Positions 21,320-32,352 of a stretch of 64,000 bases of DNA are shown here, piece by piece. A program made the translations under genes and the position numbers. The stretch is from Adiantum capillus-veneris. Its lineage: Eukaryota; Streptophyta; Polypodiopsida; Polypodiales; Pteridaceae. The notes under the pieces are model-generated. The model made no database searches. It saw only the letters and a list, made by a program, of their open reading frames with translations, and was not told the DNA's origin. Each line of letters begins with the position of its first letter. Positions within the stretch are counted from its first letter, which is position 1. The stretch lies in contig CM043960.1 in the NCBI GenBank assembly GCA_014529385.2, positions 121,679,543 to 121,743,542 of the forward strand, read 5' to 3'.

Positions 21320-22593
21320 TGTAATGTACCCAACATTTTTCAATAAAAACTATTTCATTTACTTGACAAAAGTTTTTAAGGTTCGCATTTTGTTAAGTCA
21401 TAAAGCGTTTCAATGGAACGATAGGATAAAAAATCGGACTCTAAAACTATTAATTTATGGCTTTTATTCACTTGGAAACAATAGATTGATATAGGAAACT
21501 TAGGAAACTTAAGCCTCAAGAAAGAAGGAGTACTTTTAGAGAAGAAAGGGAAATGAGACAAGATTAGAGCTTCTTTTCTTGGAATCCAAGCCTCTTCTAA
21601 AATTAGAGACTCAAATTGCGCATAGGAATGCTTGTCCATTAAAAAAAATTAAAAAGATATATATACATTTATTTATTTAATAAAAAAACAACTGCGAACA
21701 TGAACGAATGTATCTTTTTGCTTTTCGCTACTCTTAGCTTGTGCTTTTGGCTCTCGAGAGCCTATATAAAGGTCCATCTTCCCTCACTTTCAAGACACAC
21801 ACACACACACAGAGAAGTTCTCAGAAGCGGAAGCTCTCTCGCCATAACGTCGGAGTTACCCTCTCTCCCTCAACCATCTTTATCTCCAACACCCTCTCTA
21901 CCATTGTCGTGTTGCCCTTCGAATTCTTGAGTTCCCTTTCTCTCTTTTCCTCTTCTCTACCTCGGTATTGAATCCACAAGAATTTGAAGCCGTCTAACCT
22001 CCAACACAGGAGGTAATCGAACATATCGCTAATCGAGTAAGATAAATTATTAATTTTGCATTGCTATTCATGCTAACCTAGGAAGTTAGGCATAGGGATT
22101 CTCTTAAACCATCCAAGAAACGTGATTCTATCACAAGAAACAAGCATATGTTTTCATAGATTAGTGCAAAAACTGCTTGATAAATTGTCACTATTTGTTA
22201 AATTGTTATTTCTTGATAAATTGTTATTGTTTGATAAGTTGTTACTGGTTGATATGAAGAGTTGTTGATCATTTTTGAAGAACCATTGAAAAAAAAAGAA
22301 TTGTTGGAAGAATATCTTTTGTTCCTCATGGGTAGCGAGATGTCTCGCGATTAGCGAGATGATCCCTCGATTAACAAAGATTAAGCGAAGGTTATCATCT
22401 CTCTTTTTATCCCTTGTAGTTAGCGAGATGCCATGCGGTTATAGTCGGATGCCTTGCGATTAGCGGAATGCTGGTAGTTAGAAAGATGCCTCGCGGTTAA
22501 CAAAATGGAAAGCTTACGCAATTCGCGGTTAACAAATAAATAAATCCTTTGTAAAGGCTCTGTTGTTAGACAGAGAAAGTCTGCGGGTAGCGG
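21320..22593 (+). repeat. Element 4 LTR-4, first part
   Basis: TGTAATGTACCCAAC start, TATATAAAG at 21763, minisatellite at 22330-22505. It is interrupted by element 5 at AGCGG (22589-22593) and resumes at 29530. Together the two parts make about 1.93 kb, the full LTR length. Confidence 0.8.
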
Positions 22594-23618
22594 TGTGAGC
22601 GGGATGAAAACACACACAGTGCCTCTATAACGACCCAACACACACTCTTGGAAGGATATACACACACACTATGGGGCACCACTCGGCTTACACAACACAC
22701 CTAGCCAAGACAGGAACACACCTCTGGAGTGAGAGGAGAGAGGCTATCCACTTGCCCACTCCACACAGACACACACACACACACACACACACACCCAAAA
22801 AACTCAGCTCAAAAGAGGAGAATTTCTGATGTTTAGATACAATTGAGCTTGGGCCAACACCAATGGGGCAAATAGCTCACACAATATGGGTAAAAGAAGC
22901 CAGATACAATCACAAACTAGAGCAGAAACTTCGCTCATAGGAGAAACTTACACAGAAAAACAGCAGGAAAAGAGTGAGGAATTCGGCAAAATGGACAGCA
23001 CCATCGCGTCTGGAATGGCCCAAAACCCCAATCTACAATGTCAAAGTGCTCAAATCCAACCTCGGATGAGCAGTTTACGACCAAAACAAGCTCCAAAATG
23101 AGCAAAAACACACCTGCAGTTGTTCCTCCTCTCTTCTCCACATTTTTTCTGGTTTTCTCTCATTTTTTTCAGTTTCCACACTTAGCTTTATTAGTTGGCA
23201 CCCTTGGCCTTTTAGATGACCTCAAACGGACCCCGAACAGGCCAAAAACTGACCTCGCAGTGCATAGTTGTCACCCTGCTGCATCCATGCACACACCTGG
23301 CACTCATTTCTTTTCAATAATGCGTCTCGCAACCACGCGAAGTGGCCCCAAAAAGTGGTCCTAATGATGAAATTTCTGCATAACTCTCACAAGAAAACAC
23401 CACTTTGTGTCCGTATTCATCCACGTGCAAATATTGACCCCGTTCGCCATCCTGACGCCACTAGATGCCATCTGACGCACCTGCTTACCTCATGTCGTTG
23501 GCCCGCAGATAGCTTCCTCGAGAAGTTTTACGCGCTACCAACTCCTCCTTATTGTAGAAAAAACACAATGGTACTGGTAATAGTGAAAATCGATGCACTA
23601 TGTACACCCTGTCCTACC
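22594..23618 (-). repeat. Element 5, 3' LTR (truncated)
   Basis: Very similar to 28387-29410, with a handful of differences such as the (CA)n length at 22767-22793. It lacks the sequence matching 29411-29529 because a deletion joins it to the RNase H frame. Confidence 0.85.
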
Positions 23619-24760
23619 CCGGCTTCCAGAGTAGCATATTCAGCCTCATTGTTACTATGAGCATCCAATTTGAACCCTCTCTTGCATACTAGCTTCCCCT
23701 TTGGATCATAAAGTGCTATACCCCCTGAAGCTGCATCGTGGCTCTTTCTGTATGAACCATCAAAGAACAACACATGTGCATTGCTGATCTGTGGCACTTC
23801 TTCAACTACCTTTCTCACCACCTCTTCCTTAACAATAAGGGGATTCTCCTTGTAGGTCAAAAAATCAGCTAGGGTAGCCCTTGTACTATCTTCCACTAGA
23901 AAAGAGAACTCAAACTCTTGCAGCTCAATTACCCATTTCTTCACCACATTTGACATGTTAGTACCATTAATTAACTGTGGCAAAAAGGCATAACTCGTCA
24001 AGAAAACAAAAGGCCGTGGTAGCAAGTAATGATGAAATCGTCGACAAGCAAATATTACACTGGCCATCACTAGCTCTACTTCCGAGAACTTTCTCTCCGC
24101 TACCAACTTCACTCGACTTGCACAATACACTGGCCTCATATAATCGCTGCCCTTCTCCTTTTGCAATAGCATGGCTCCAATGGCATCATCCCCTACTGAT
24201 GGATTTACATAAAACACTTTCTCCCAATCAGGAGCCTGCATGGCTGACAACCCCCCTAACACCTCTTTCACCTCTTGAAACACTTCTTCACACTTGTCAT
24301 CCCATTGCAATGGATCATGCTTTGCCACTTGCTGTAATGGATAAAGAAGCTGCGAAGACAATGGAATAAACCGTGCCATGTACTTCACTTTGTGTATAAA
24401 AGTTGCCAATTGCTTCGTACTCGTAGGTGATGGAAGAAGAATAATAGACTTAACCTTATCTGGATCAGCCTCAATGCCATTTTCTGACACCATATGGCCC
24501 AATAACTTCACCCTTGGCTGTGCTAGATGGCATTTCTTTGGATTTAGTTGTCCTCCACATTCATCATATCGAGCCAATACCATCTGCAACTTCTCATGGT
24601 GTTCAACCCTACTGCTATAAACACAGAAGTCATCCATAAAAGCTTTAACACAACTACCAATGAATGGTTCCAACACCCAATTTGCTCTCTCTTGATAGAA
24701 GGAAGGTCCATTTGACAACCAAATGGCAATACTGTGTAGCAATAGCAGCCCCATGGCGTA
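23619..24760 (-). pseudogene. Element 5 reverse transcriptase end, RNase H and second RNase H
   Basis: The frame from 24754 carries the polymerase active site FMDDFCVYS, then LNPKKCHL and LLGHMVSENGIEADP, the RT thumb/connection region, the first RNase H (YCASRVKLVAERKFSEVE), a linker with WVIELQEFEF and ATLADFL, and the second, archaeal-like RNase H (FFDGSYRKSHDAASGGIALY ... NNEAEYATLEAG). The tail after this (read to 23549) is LTR sequence read through. A +1/-1 shift near 24700 separates it from the upstream RT part. Confidence 0.85.
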
Positions 24761-25380
24761 ATAAAAGTGGTCTTTGTGCAGTCTTTAAGAGCAATCTTCA
24801 ATTGAAAATAGCCTGAAAAACCATCACGCACACTGTACCTCTCATAACCTGCCACTGAATCCAAGATCTGATCGATGAATGGAAGAGGATATGGGTTCTT
24901 CTTAGTGGCTGCGTTTAAGGGTTTAAAATCTACACAAATTCTCCACTTCCCATCCTTCTTTGGACTGACTACTACTGGACTCACCCATTTTGTGGTCTCC
25001 ACAGGGACTATGAACCCTGCCTTCAACAACTTGTCCACCTCTTCTCGCAAGGCTTCCATTTGCTCTTGACCCATCCTTCTTAGCCTTTGCCGCACTGGCT
25101 TAGCACCTTCTTTCAGCTCTATATGCATCTCTTCACCCTTGAACCCTCTGATCTCTTCATATGAAGTAATGAACAAATCAGGAAAACTAGCCAGCATATG
25201 CAAATATATATCCTTCTCCATAGCTGAGAGGTCTCCACTGATCATTTGTGTCATCAATTCCTGCTTCTTTGACAACTCAACCTTGGTTTGCATCAGCCCT
25301 TCAATCACTTCATAAGGCCCTTCACTTTCATCTTCAACCTCATTCGCAAATGCAACTAAACCAAACTCCTATATTTCTTT
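24700..25380 (-). pseudogene. Element 5 reverse transcriptase, N-terminal part
   Basis: The frame 25308-24544 holds the gypsy RT start: ELKEGAKPVRQRLRRM, KLLKAGFIVPVETTKWVSPV, KKDGKWRICVDFKPLNAAT and YSVRDGFSGYFQL, through TPWGCYCYTVLPFG. The match is lost at about 24700, where a frameshift moves coding to the 24754 frame. The first catalytic Asp lies in SVRDGFSGY. Confidence 0.85.
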
Positions 25381-26379
25381 GTCCATCAAAAGAAATGCAA
25401 CATCAGCATCCTCATCACTGCTGGTAGTGCTATCACTGTCCTCATCTGTCACCGTGGAAGAGTCTTCATCACTAGACTCATCCTCATCTTCATAAAGCTC
25501 CTCTAATCATTTCCTTGTGTCCATATTATAAAGCTTCTTGGTACCTGTCTTTCCATAGAGGCTAATCGTACCATGTCGCCAATCTTGAACAGCTCCCACT
25601 GCACGTAACCATGGTCTGCCCAGTATAATAGGATATGCTCCCAACCCTGCTGGCATCACATGAAAATCAACCACTGCCTTTGCATCATATGCCTCCACTT
25701 CTAAGCTCTTTACAACACCCAAGCATTTTACTTTTTGATGGTTTTCCAATCTGATCCGAAAACCTGACACCCTAGCCACTGTGAGACCCATCTTCTCAAC
25801 GCATGAGTGTGTTATGACGCATATTTGGTCTCCGCCATCCACATAACCTTGTCCCAAATTTTTCCTTTTATGCCACACATCTACTATTGGACAAATGTCT
25901 GGTAGCTCATCCATTGCCAACACCTTTACTGAACCTCTCTCTGGCTCTTTCTCCATTAGGTTAACCATCCTCTTCCACTGTCGCTTTAGCTTAGGCACCA
26001 TCTCTATAAGCTGCCCAAAAGTAACATCTGCCTTCCTGCTCGTCAGATCCTCCTTCAAGTCATAGCTTAATTGCCCATTCCCTAGTGGAAAATCTGAAAC
26101 ATGAAACTTTCGACGAGCTCTCCTTTTCCTCTTGGCCTTAACATCCTCGCCTTCATGGCTCTTTCCTTTCTTCTTACTAGGACCTGGGGCACTTCTTCCT
26201 TCCTTATCCTCTGTGGTCCTCTTCCCAGTACGCATCACTAATGTATCCTCTAGCTTTGATGCCTTCTCCAAGGTGACTACACTTAGCACTTTTGTCTTTC
26301 CCTTTTCCTCCTGGGTCAGTCCACTGGTTCCTTCGTCTCCCTTAATTTCGATGCCATAATCATTTGACCTAGTTAGCAC
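25381..26379 (-). pseudogene. Element 5 protease region
   Basis: Frame 26379-25507. A Lys/Arg-rich linker (GKSHEGEDVKAKRKRRARRK) precedes an aspartic protease-like domain with YVDGGDQICVIT, where D-G-G stands in place of D-T/S-G as in several plant gypsy elements. AYPIILGRPWLRAVGAV is the usual second protease motif. The frame ends at 25507. An acidic Asp/Glu/Ser-rich stretch (25500-25400) follows before reverse transcriptase, ending in a stop near 25366. Confidence 0.75.
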
Positions 26380-27330
26380 CTATCTTGGCAATGGATACAT
26401 GTCTCCCCCCATCCTTGGTGGCTTATCACATTGCGGGCTGATGTGACCCAACTCTCCACAATTATAACATGTGGACGTCTGCCTCCAGTACCTACCATTG
26501 CTTTGTCCAACACCATTCCTAGGCCTTTCTTCACCTCTTGGCTGATTTTCAAACCTCGCTCGATCTCGATTATTTCCCACTTGACCTAGCATGTTTAGGC
26601 TGAGATTCTTCATCAAATCTACCACTTGCCTCATGTCTTGCCTTAGCCCATCATCTTGCACCGATGTAGTGACCACTGCTGGCATAACCTGAGTAGTAAG
26701 AGGAACCACTGGTTCATGATGAACCCCTGACATGCGACCTTGTAAAGACTCTATAGGCTGAAATTCAGACCTCATGGGCAAAGACTCCACCCCTAACTGG
26801 CTCATTTTCCTCAGCTTCCACTCTTTGTTCCTTGCTACCTCTAGTGCATCTTCATATGTCCTAAGCTTCTTTAGCTCCACTCTCCAACGTATATTCTCCC
26901 AAAGACCAGCCAAGAACCTGTCCTTCTTCATCATGTCAGGCGGGGGTACCTGTGGTGCTAAGGCCTTGCACATTCGCTCCCATGCCAATGAAAACTTATG
27001 TATGTACGCATCTACTGGCTCACCGTCCTTTTGCACCAAAGCCTATACTTCTTGCCACACTTTGTCAGGATCTTCTATCTTCACAAACTCCACTTCCAAC
27101 CCATGTCGTAGATTATCTCAACTCAACCTTACAGGTGGATCAGCCACACGCAACTCCTCTTCAAATGCTTTAGACCAAACTTGTGCATCACTCTTCAAAC
27201 AAATTTGGAGAAGACGCAACATCTGCGCAGGGTCATGAATCTGGTTGCTAATGCAGGCAACCTCCATCTTTTCCAAAAATTCTTCCACATCTTTGTCACT
27301 TCTTCCATGAAACTCCGGATAAGAGAAAGC
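26380..27330 (-). pseudogene. Element 5 gag
   Basis: Begins MAFSYPEFHGRSDKDVEEF near 27330. Gag domain: LRLLQICLKSDAQVWSKAF, then stops near 27118 and 27045, then the open run 27039-26380 (DAYIHKFSLAWERMCKAL; DRFLAGLWENIRWRVELKK). The zinc knuckle CYNCGELGHISPQC lies near 26470-26430. An in-frame stop (26380) separates it from the protease frame. Confidence 0.8.
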
Positions 27331-28386
27331 CATGGCTACCCAAGTTTCAATGCTTTGAGAACCCCTTTGAACACACGTGCAAGAACCCAAAACTTTTGAC
27401 TACCCAATCCCCAGAAACTTCAATGGAGCTCAACTTTAGATAAGGACAAACACATGCACATCAAATGAGTTTTCATAGTTGATCATCGGAATTACAACAG
27501 GCAAAGGACATTCCAAGATCTCTCGTAATCTTCTTGGCCCGAACATAAAGACTATGCGCTGTTGGAAAAAAATCTTCCTGGACACATGAACATTTATCTG
27601 GATTCTTTGAGTTAAATGAAATGGAGTGAATTGAGGGCCATTTTGATCATCCATTAAAGCCAACCATGAAGCTCCCAAGAAGGCACACCTGACTTAACCT
27701 CTGATTTTGCCAAAATTTCAGCAGCATAACAGCATAAATGGCTCAAAAGACCAAAAAACCAGCCATCATAACTTGGAAAAATTTTGGCAGAGTTTCCCCA
27801 GAAATAGAGCAGTAGGAACCCAAAATATAGACTGTATATGTATGCATAAACTGTCAACAATAGAACCCGAGCATCAAGTAGGACTCACTAGTACATAGTC
27901 TATGGCGAGGTCACAAAAAGGGTGCTCCAGCTACCTATATCACCGAAAGGATCTCCACATTTGAGAATCCCCCAGCTCAATAAAAACCTCACGCTATCGA
28001 CCCTCACACGAAGGCTAATGCAAATCGCGTATAGTCAAGTCTCAGAAATGACTATCTTCCAGACCAAGTCTCAGAAATGGCTGGGACTGCCAAATACAAC
28101 CAAGTATGGCTCCACAAATGCATACAATGGCAGTTTCCACAAGTAACGTACAATCCAGCAGACAATGCACTCAAATAGGCGCCAAGTGATGCATACCCAC
28201 AACAACTGTAAGTGACATCACTGCTACTATATCACTGTACTCCAGCTACCTGTAGCTGTGTGAATAACCTGTACCTGTCCCTGTCCCTGTAACCTGTAAT
28301 CTGCAACCTGTAATCCCGAATCTCGAAGCTTGAAGCTCGAAGCGGAAGGTACTCGAAGAAGATCCTCCGTGGGGCCGCCAAAAGAA
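27331..28386 (-). other. Element 5 5' untranslated region
   Basis: About 1 kb between LTR and gag with no supported protein. It contains short CCTGT-type direct repeats near 28265-28320. Next to the LTR the minus strand reads TTCTTTTGGCGGCC, the expected place of the primer site, but I could not match it to a tRNA with confidence. Confidence 0.5.
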
Positions 28387-29529
28387 TGTGAGCGGGATGA
28401 AAACACACACAGCGCCTCTATAACGACCTGACACACACTCTTGGAAGGATATACACACACACTATGGGGCACCACTCGGCTTACACAACACACCTGGCCG
28501 AGACAGGGAACACACCTCTAGAGTGAGAGGAGAGAGGCTATCCACTTGCCCACTCCACACAGACACACACACACACACACACCCAAAAAACTCAGCTCAA
28601 AAGAGGAGAATTTCTGATGTTTAGATACAATTGAGCTTGGGCCAACACCAATGGGGCAAATAGCTCACACAATATGGGTAAAAGAAGCCAGATACAATCA
28701 CAAACTAGAGCAGAAACTTCGCTCATAGGAGAAACTTACACAGAAAAACAGCAGGAAAAGAGTGAGGAATTCGGCAAAATGGACAGCACCATCGCATTCG
28801 GAACGGCCCAAAACCCCAGTCTACAATGTCAAAGTGCTCAAATCCGCCGACCTCGGATGAGCAGTTTACGACCAAAACAAGCTCCAAAATGAGCAAAAAC
28901 ACACCTGCAGCTGTTCCTCCTCTCTTCTCCACGTTTTTTCTGGTTTTCTCTCATTTTTTTCAGTTTCCACACTTAGCTTTATTAGTTGGGCACCCTTGGC
29001 CTTTTAGATGACCTCAAACGGACCCCGAACAAGCCAAAAACTGACCTCGCAGTGCATAGTTGTCACCCTGCTGCATCCATGCGCACACCTGGCACTCATT
29101 TCTTTTCAATAATGCGTCTCGCAACCACGTGAAGTGGCCCCAAAAAGTGGTCCTAATGATGAACTTTCTGCATAACTCTCACAAGAAAACACCACTTTGT
29201 GTCCGTATTCATCCACGTGCAAATATTGACCCCGTTCGCCATCCTGACGCCACTAGATGCCATCTGACGCACCTGCTTACCTCATGTCGTTGGCCCGCAG
29301 ATAGCTTCCTCGAGAAGTTTTACGCACTACCAACTCCTCCTTATTGTAGAAAAAACACAATGGTACTGGTAATAGTGAAAATCGATGCACTATGTACACC
29401 CTGTCCTACCTGTACACATGTGGGCCCCACGTAACCACCTGGCTCTGAAAAATGGGCAATTCTTTATTTGATGCACCATGCATGTATATGTACATATGCA
29501 CAATCCCTTGCTCCAAAAAACTCGTGACA
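28387..29529 (-). repeat. Element 5, 5' LTR
   Basis: 1143 bases, TGTCACGAG...CGCTCACA on the minus strand. It includes a (CA)n run at 28562-28581. Near-identical to 22594-23618 over their common length, so the insertion is relatively young. Confidence 0.85.
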
Positions 29530-30185
29530 GCGGCAACTCATAAGAAAGTCTGCGGGTAGCGGCAACTCATAAGAAATTGAAAAAGTTTATTTTGTTGAAA
29601 TATATGATTGTCTTCAGTAGGCCTTGTTTGAATTTGCTGGTATTGTTTAAGGGACTGTATAAAAGAACATGTGTCCGGAATTAATAAAGGGACATTGTTT
29701 GTATATGTAAAACAATGTGGTAGTAATTAGAAAATAAGAAGAATGGATGAGTGTGGTGTAAGAAGTGGGAAACTAGTATCCTAATGTATAATAGTCGACG
29801 GATGGGTGGACCCAATTAGTCGGGTACTTTTCACAAGATTATTAGTTAGTTAAGTATAAGTCTCATATCACACCTATGATTTACATATGGTGGCCGTGCT
29901 TCTTAAACGTGGGAAAAAAAGCGTTGTTTATAGATCTTAAGTATGTCAATGAGATTTTATCTTTGTGATATAGGAATTAGCTCCCATTAAAATCCTTTGA
30001 TTATTGACCCAGTGTGTGGCGTATGACCCTTACAGCCACGATCACTATGGATAGAGGACTTCCTCTCTTATATTACTCGTATCTCTGATTCATGGAAACG
30101 GAGTAGGGTGTCGTCAATGGAACATGAGAATAACGGAAGACCTCTATCAAGTCACCCCAATCTTCTCGGGATTGGGCACCTCACA
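29530..30185 (+). repeat. Element 4 LTR-4, second part
   Basis: Resumes with GCGGCAACTCATAAG, the exact continuation of 22593. A short duplication (AGCGGCAACTC appears again 33 bases on) follows the insertion site. It ends CCTCACA with primer site TTGGTATCAGAGCA at 30187. Confidence 0.8.
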
Positions 30186-30335
30186 ATTGGTATCAGAGCA
30201 TAGGTTAAAAAGATTTAAGTGGCTACTTCAAGTTTCATTGTATGTATTGTTTTCTATACCCATTATTTGACTCACAAAGATATTACGATATGTCACTTGA
30301 TGTGTATCACACTTGTGGTTGAAACTTCTATTGTA

Positions 30336-30997
30336 AAGGCTTTGTTGGTTAGACAGAGAAAGTCTGCGGGTAGTGTCAACTATAAGAAATTGAAAAAGTT
30401 TATTTGTTGAAATATATGATTGTCTTCAGTAGGCCTTGTTTGAATTTTCTGGTATTGTTTAAGGGGCTGTATAAAAGAACATGTGTCCGGAATTAATAAA
30501 GGGGCATTGTTTGTATATGTAAAACAATGTGGTAGTAATTAGAAAACAAGAAGAATGGATGAGTGTGGTGTAAGAAGTGGGAGACTAGTATCCTAATGGA
30601 TATTAGTCTACGGATGGGAGGACCCAATTAGTCGGGTACTTTTCACAAGATTATTAGTTAGTTAAGTATAAATCTCATATCACACCTATGATTTATGAAT
30701 GGTGGCAGTGCTTCTTAAACGTGGGGAAAAAGGCGTTGTTTATAGATCTTAAGTATGTCAATGAGATTTTATCTTTGTGATATAGGAATTAGCTCCCATT
30801 AAAATCCCTTGATTATTGACCCAGTGTGTGGTGTATGACCCTTACAACCACGATCACTATGGATAGAGGACTTTCTCTCTTATATTACTCGTATCTCTGA
30901 TTCATGGAAACGGAGTAGGGTGTCGTCAACGGAACATGAGAATAACGGAAGACCTCTATCAAGACAGCCCAATCTTCTCAGGATTGGGCACCTCACA
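30336..30997 (+). repeat. Element 4 LTR-5, 3' fragment
   Basis: A second copy of the last 0.66 kb of the LTR begins about 150 bases after the first primer site and again ends with CCTCACA and a primer site (30999). This is a tandem duplication of the LTR 3' part plus primer site. Confidence 0.75.
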
Positions 30998-31609
30998 ATT
31001 GGTATCAGAGCATAGGTTAAAAAGATTTAAGTGGCTACTTCAAGTTTTATTGTATGTATTGTTTTCTATACCCATTACTTGACTCACAAAGATATTACGA
31101 TATGTCACTTGATGTGTATCACACTTGTAATTGAAACCTCTATCGTATTTTCTCATTGAGAGGTTTTTCTAGATACCTATATAACATTTTGATATCTTTA
31201 TAAATAAAAAGGTTGAGTTATTGTTCTTCAAAACAATTGTATGAATGGTTAAGTCATGTAAGTTATTTTTGGTGGATTGGAGAAGCCATGGCTGGTTAAG
31301 TCATGTGATTGAGATAGCCATGGCTGGTTAAGTCATGGGATTGAGTTTTGATGGATTGGATAAGTCAAGATTGGTTAAGTCATGTGATTGAGTTTTAATG
31401 GATCGGATAAGAAATGATTGGTTAAGTCATACAATTGAGCTTTCAGTGGACCGGATAAGTCTAATTTTGGAAAATACCCTATTGATTTGAGTTTATAAAC
31501 ATTGATGTACACTCAGGGAAATCCTCAAATCACTTTTACGTTGGAAAACCCTCAGAATGATGCTATTTACATGGAAATTCAAGAAAAAAATTGTTGCTCA
31601 AACAAATGC

Positions 31610-32340
31610 AACCACCTTCTTTTAAAGGAGAGGGTGTTGATATTGAGAAAGATGCAGAAGTATGAATTGAAGCTATTGATGATTACTTGTCTGCTGCAAG
31701 GACAACACCTGCAAATCAAGCAATGTTTGGGATGTTTTGCCTCTCAGGAGAAGTGAAATTATGGTGGAAAAAACATTGTCGTGACATGTGAGTATTAGAG
31801 AACTCTCAGAGTTGGTGAGAAATCAAACAAGCAGTGAAGGAAAGATACTTACCCCCTGTCCATGAAGCAATAAAGATGAATGAGTTCTTTAGCTTGAAGC
31901 AATACATCTTATTCTTGGAAGAGTACTACTCAAAATTTGTAAGGCTTAGATGTTACGCACCGCCAATGACCATAGAGCAGCAAGTAGCTCGCTTTTGTCA
32001 AGGTTGAAAAGAACCAATTAGCTCGCGATTGGAAGCCATGCAACCTACCACCGTACAAGATGCTTTACTACGATCTAAACCCTTCAGAGCTTCAGAGGTA
32101 GAGAACCACAGAGAGCTTATGCAAGTAATATGCAGGACCTCCATGCTTGAATGTTAAATGCTTTGAATGTGGATAGTTGGGACATTATCAGAACACTTAT
32201 CCACGACTGACTAATGAAGCAACAGTAGCAAGTAAAGTAGACTAAGGACACCACCCTTTTGGACATAATGATGGTCGAGCTAGTAATAAGAGTAAGAGTA
32301 CCCTCACTTTTCCTCAAGATAAGGACATCTTGAATCCCTA
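31610..32340 (+). pseudogene. Element 4 gag, copy 6
   Basis: Recognisable gag order: LWWKKHCRDM near 31760, KERYLPPVHEAIKMNEFF near 31845, EYYSKFVRL, FCQG followed by TGA at about 32005, then EPISSRLEAM. Part of the basic linker is deleted near 32085, and the zinc knuckle is truncated by a stop (ECG then TAG near 32172). It is followed by the polypurine tract and LTR-6. Confidence 0.7.
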
Positions 32341-32352
32341 AGTTTTGGAGAG

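Larger units (their letters stand above)
22594..29529 (-). mobile_element. Element 5: Ty3/gypsy, Tat-type, deletion derivative
   Basis: LTRs at 28387-29529 (5' on the minus strand) and 22594-23618 (3', truncated). Target-site duplication AGCGG: 22589-22593 and 29529-29533, sharing the LTR's last A. Minus-strand gag, protease, reverse transcriptase, RNase H and a second RNase H follow in order. The second RNase H stops abruptly at the 3' LTR remnant. Integrase and about 119 bases of the 3' LTR start are missing. The second RNase H domain places it with Tat-lineage elements. Confidence 0.8.

Noticed and set aside
22886-23660. Plus-strand frames inside the element 5 LTRs (also 28674-29434)
   Set aside because: They recur in both LTRs only because the LTRs are repeats; no domain, and the element is on the other strand.
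23977-24369. Plus-strand 130-codon frame
   Set aside because: Shadow of the element 5 reverse transcriptase/RNase H on the minus strand.
26774-27238. Plus-strand 154-codon frame
   Set aside because: Antisense of element 5 gag, which has the zinc knuckle and gag motifs.
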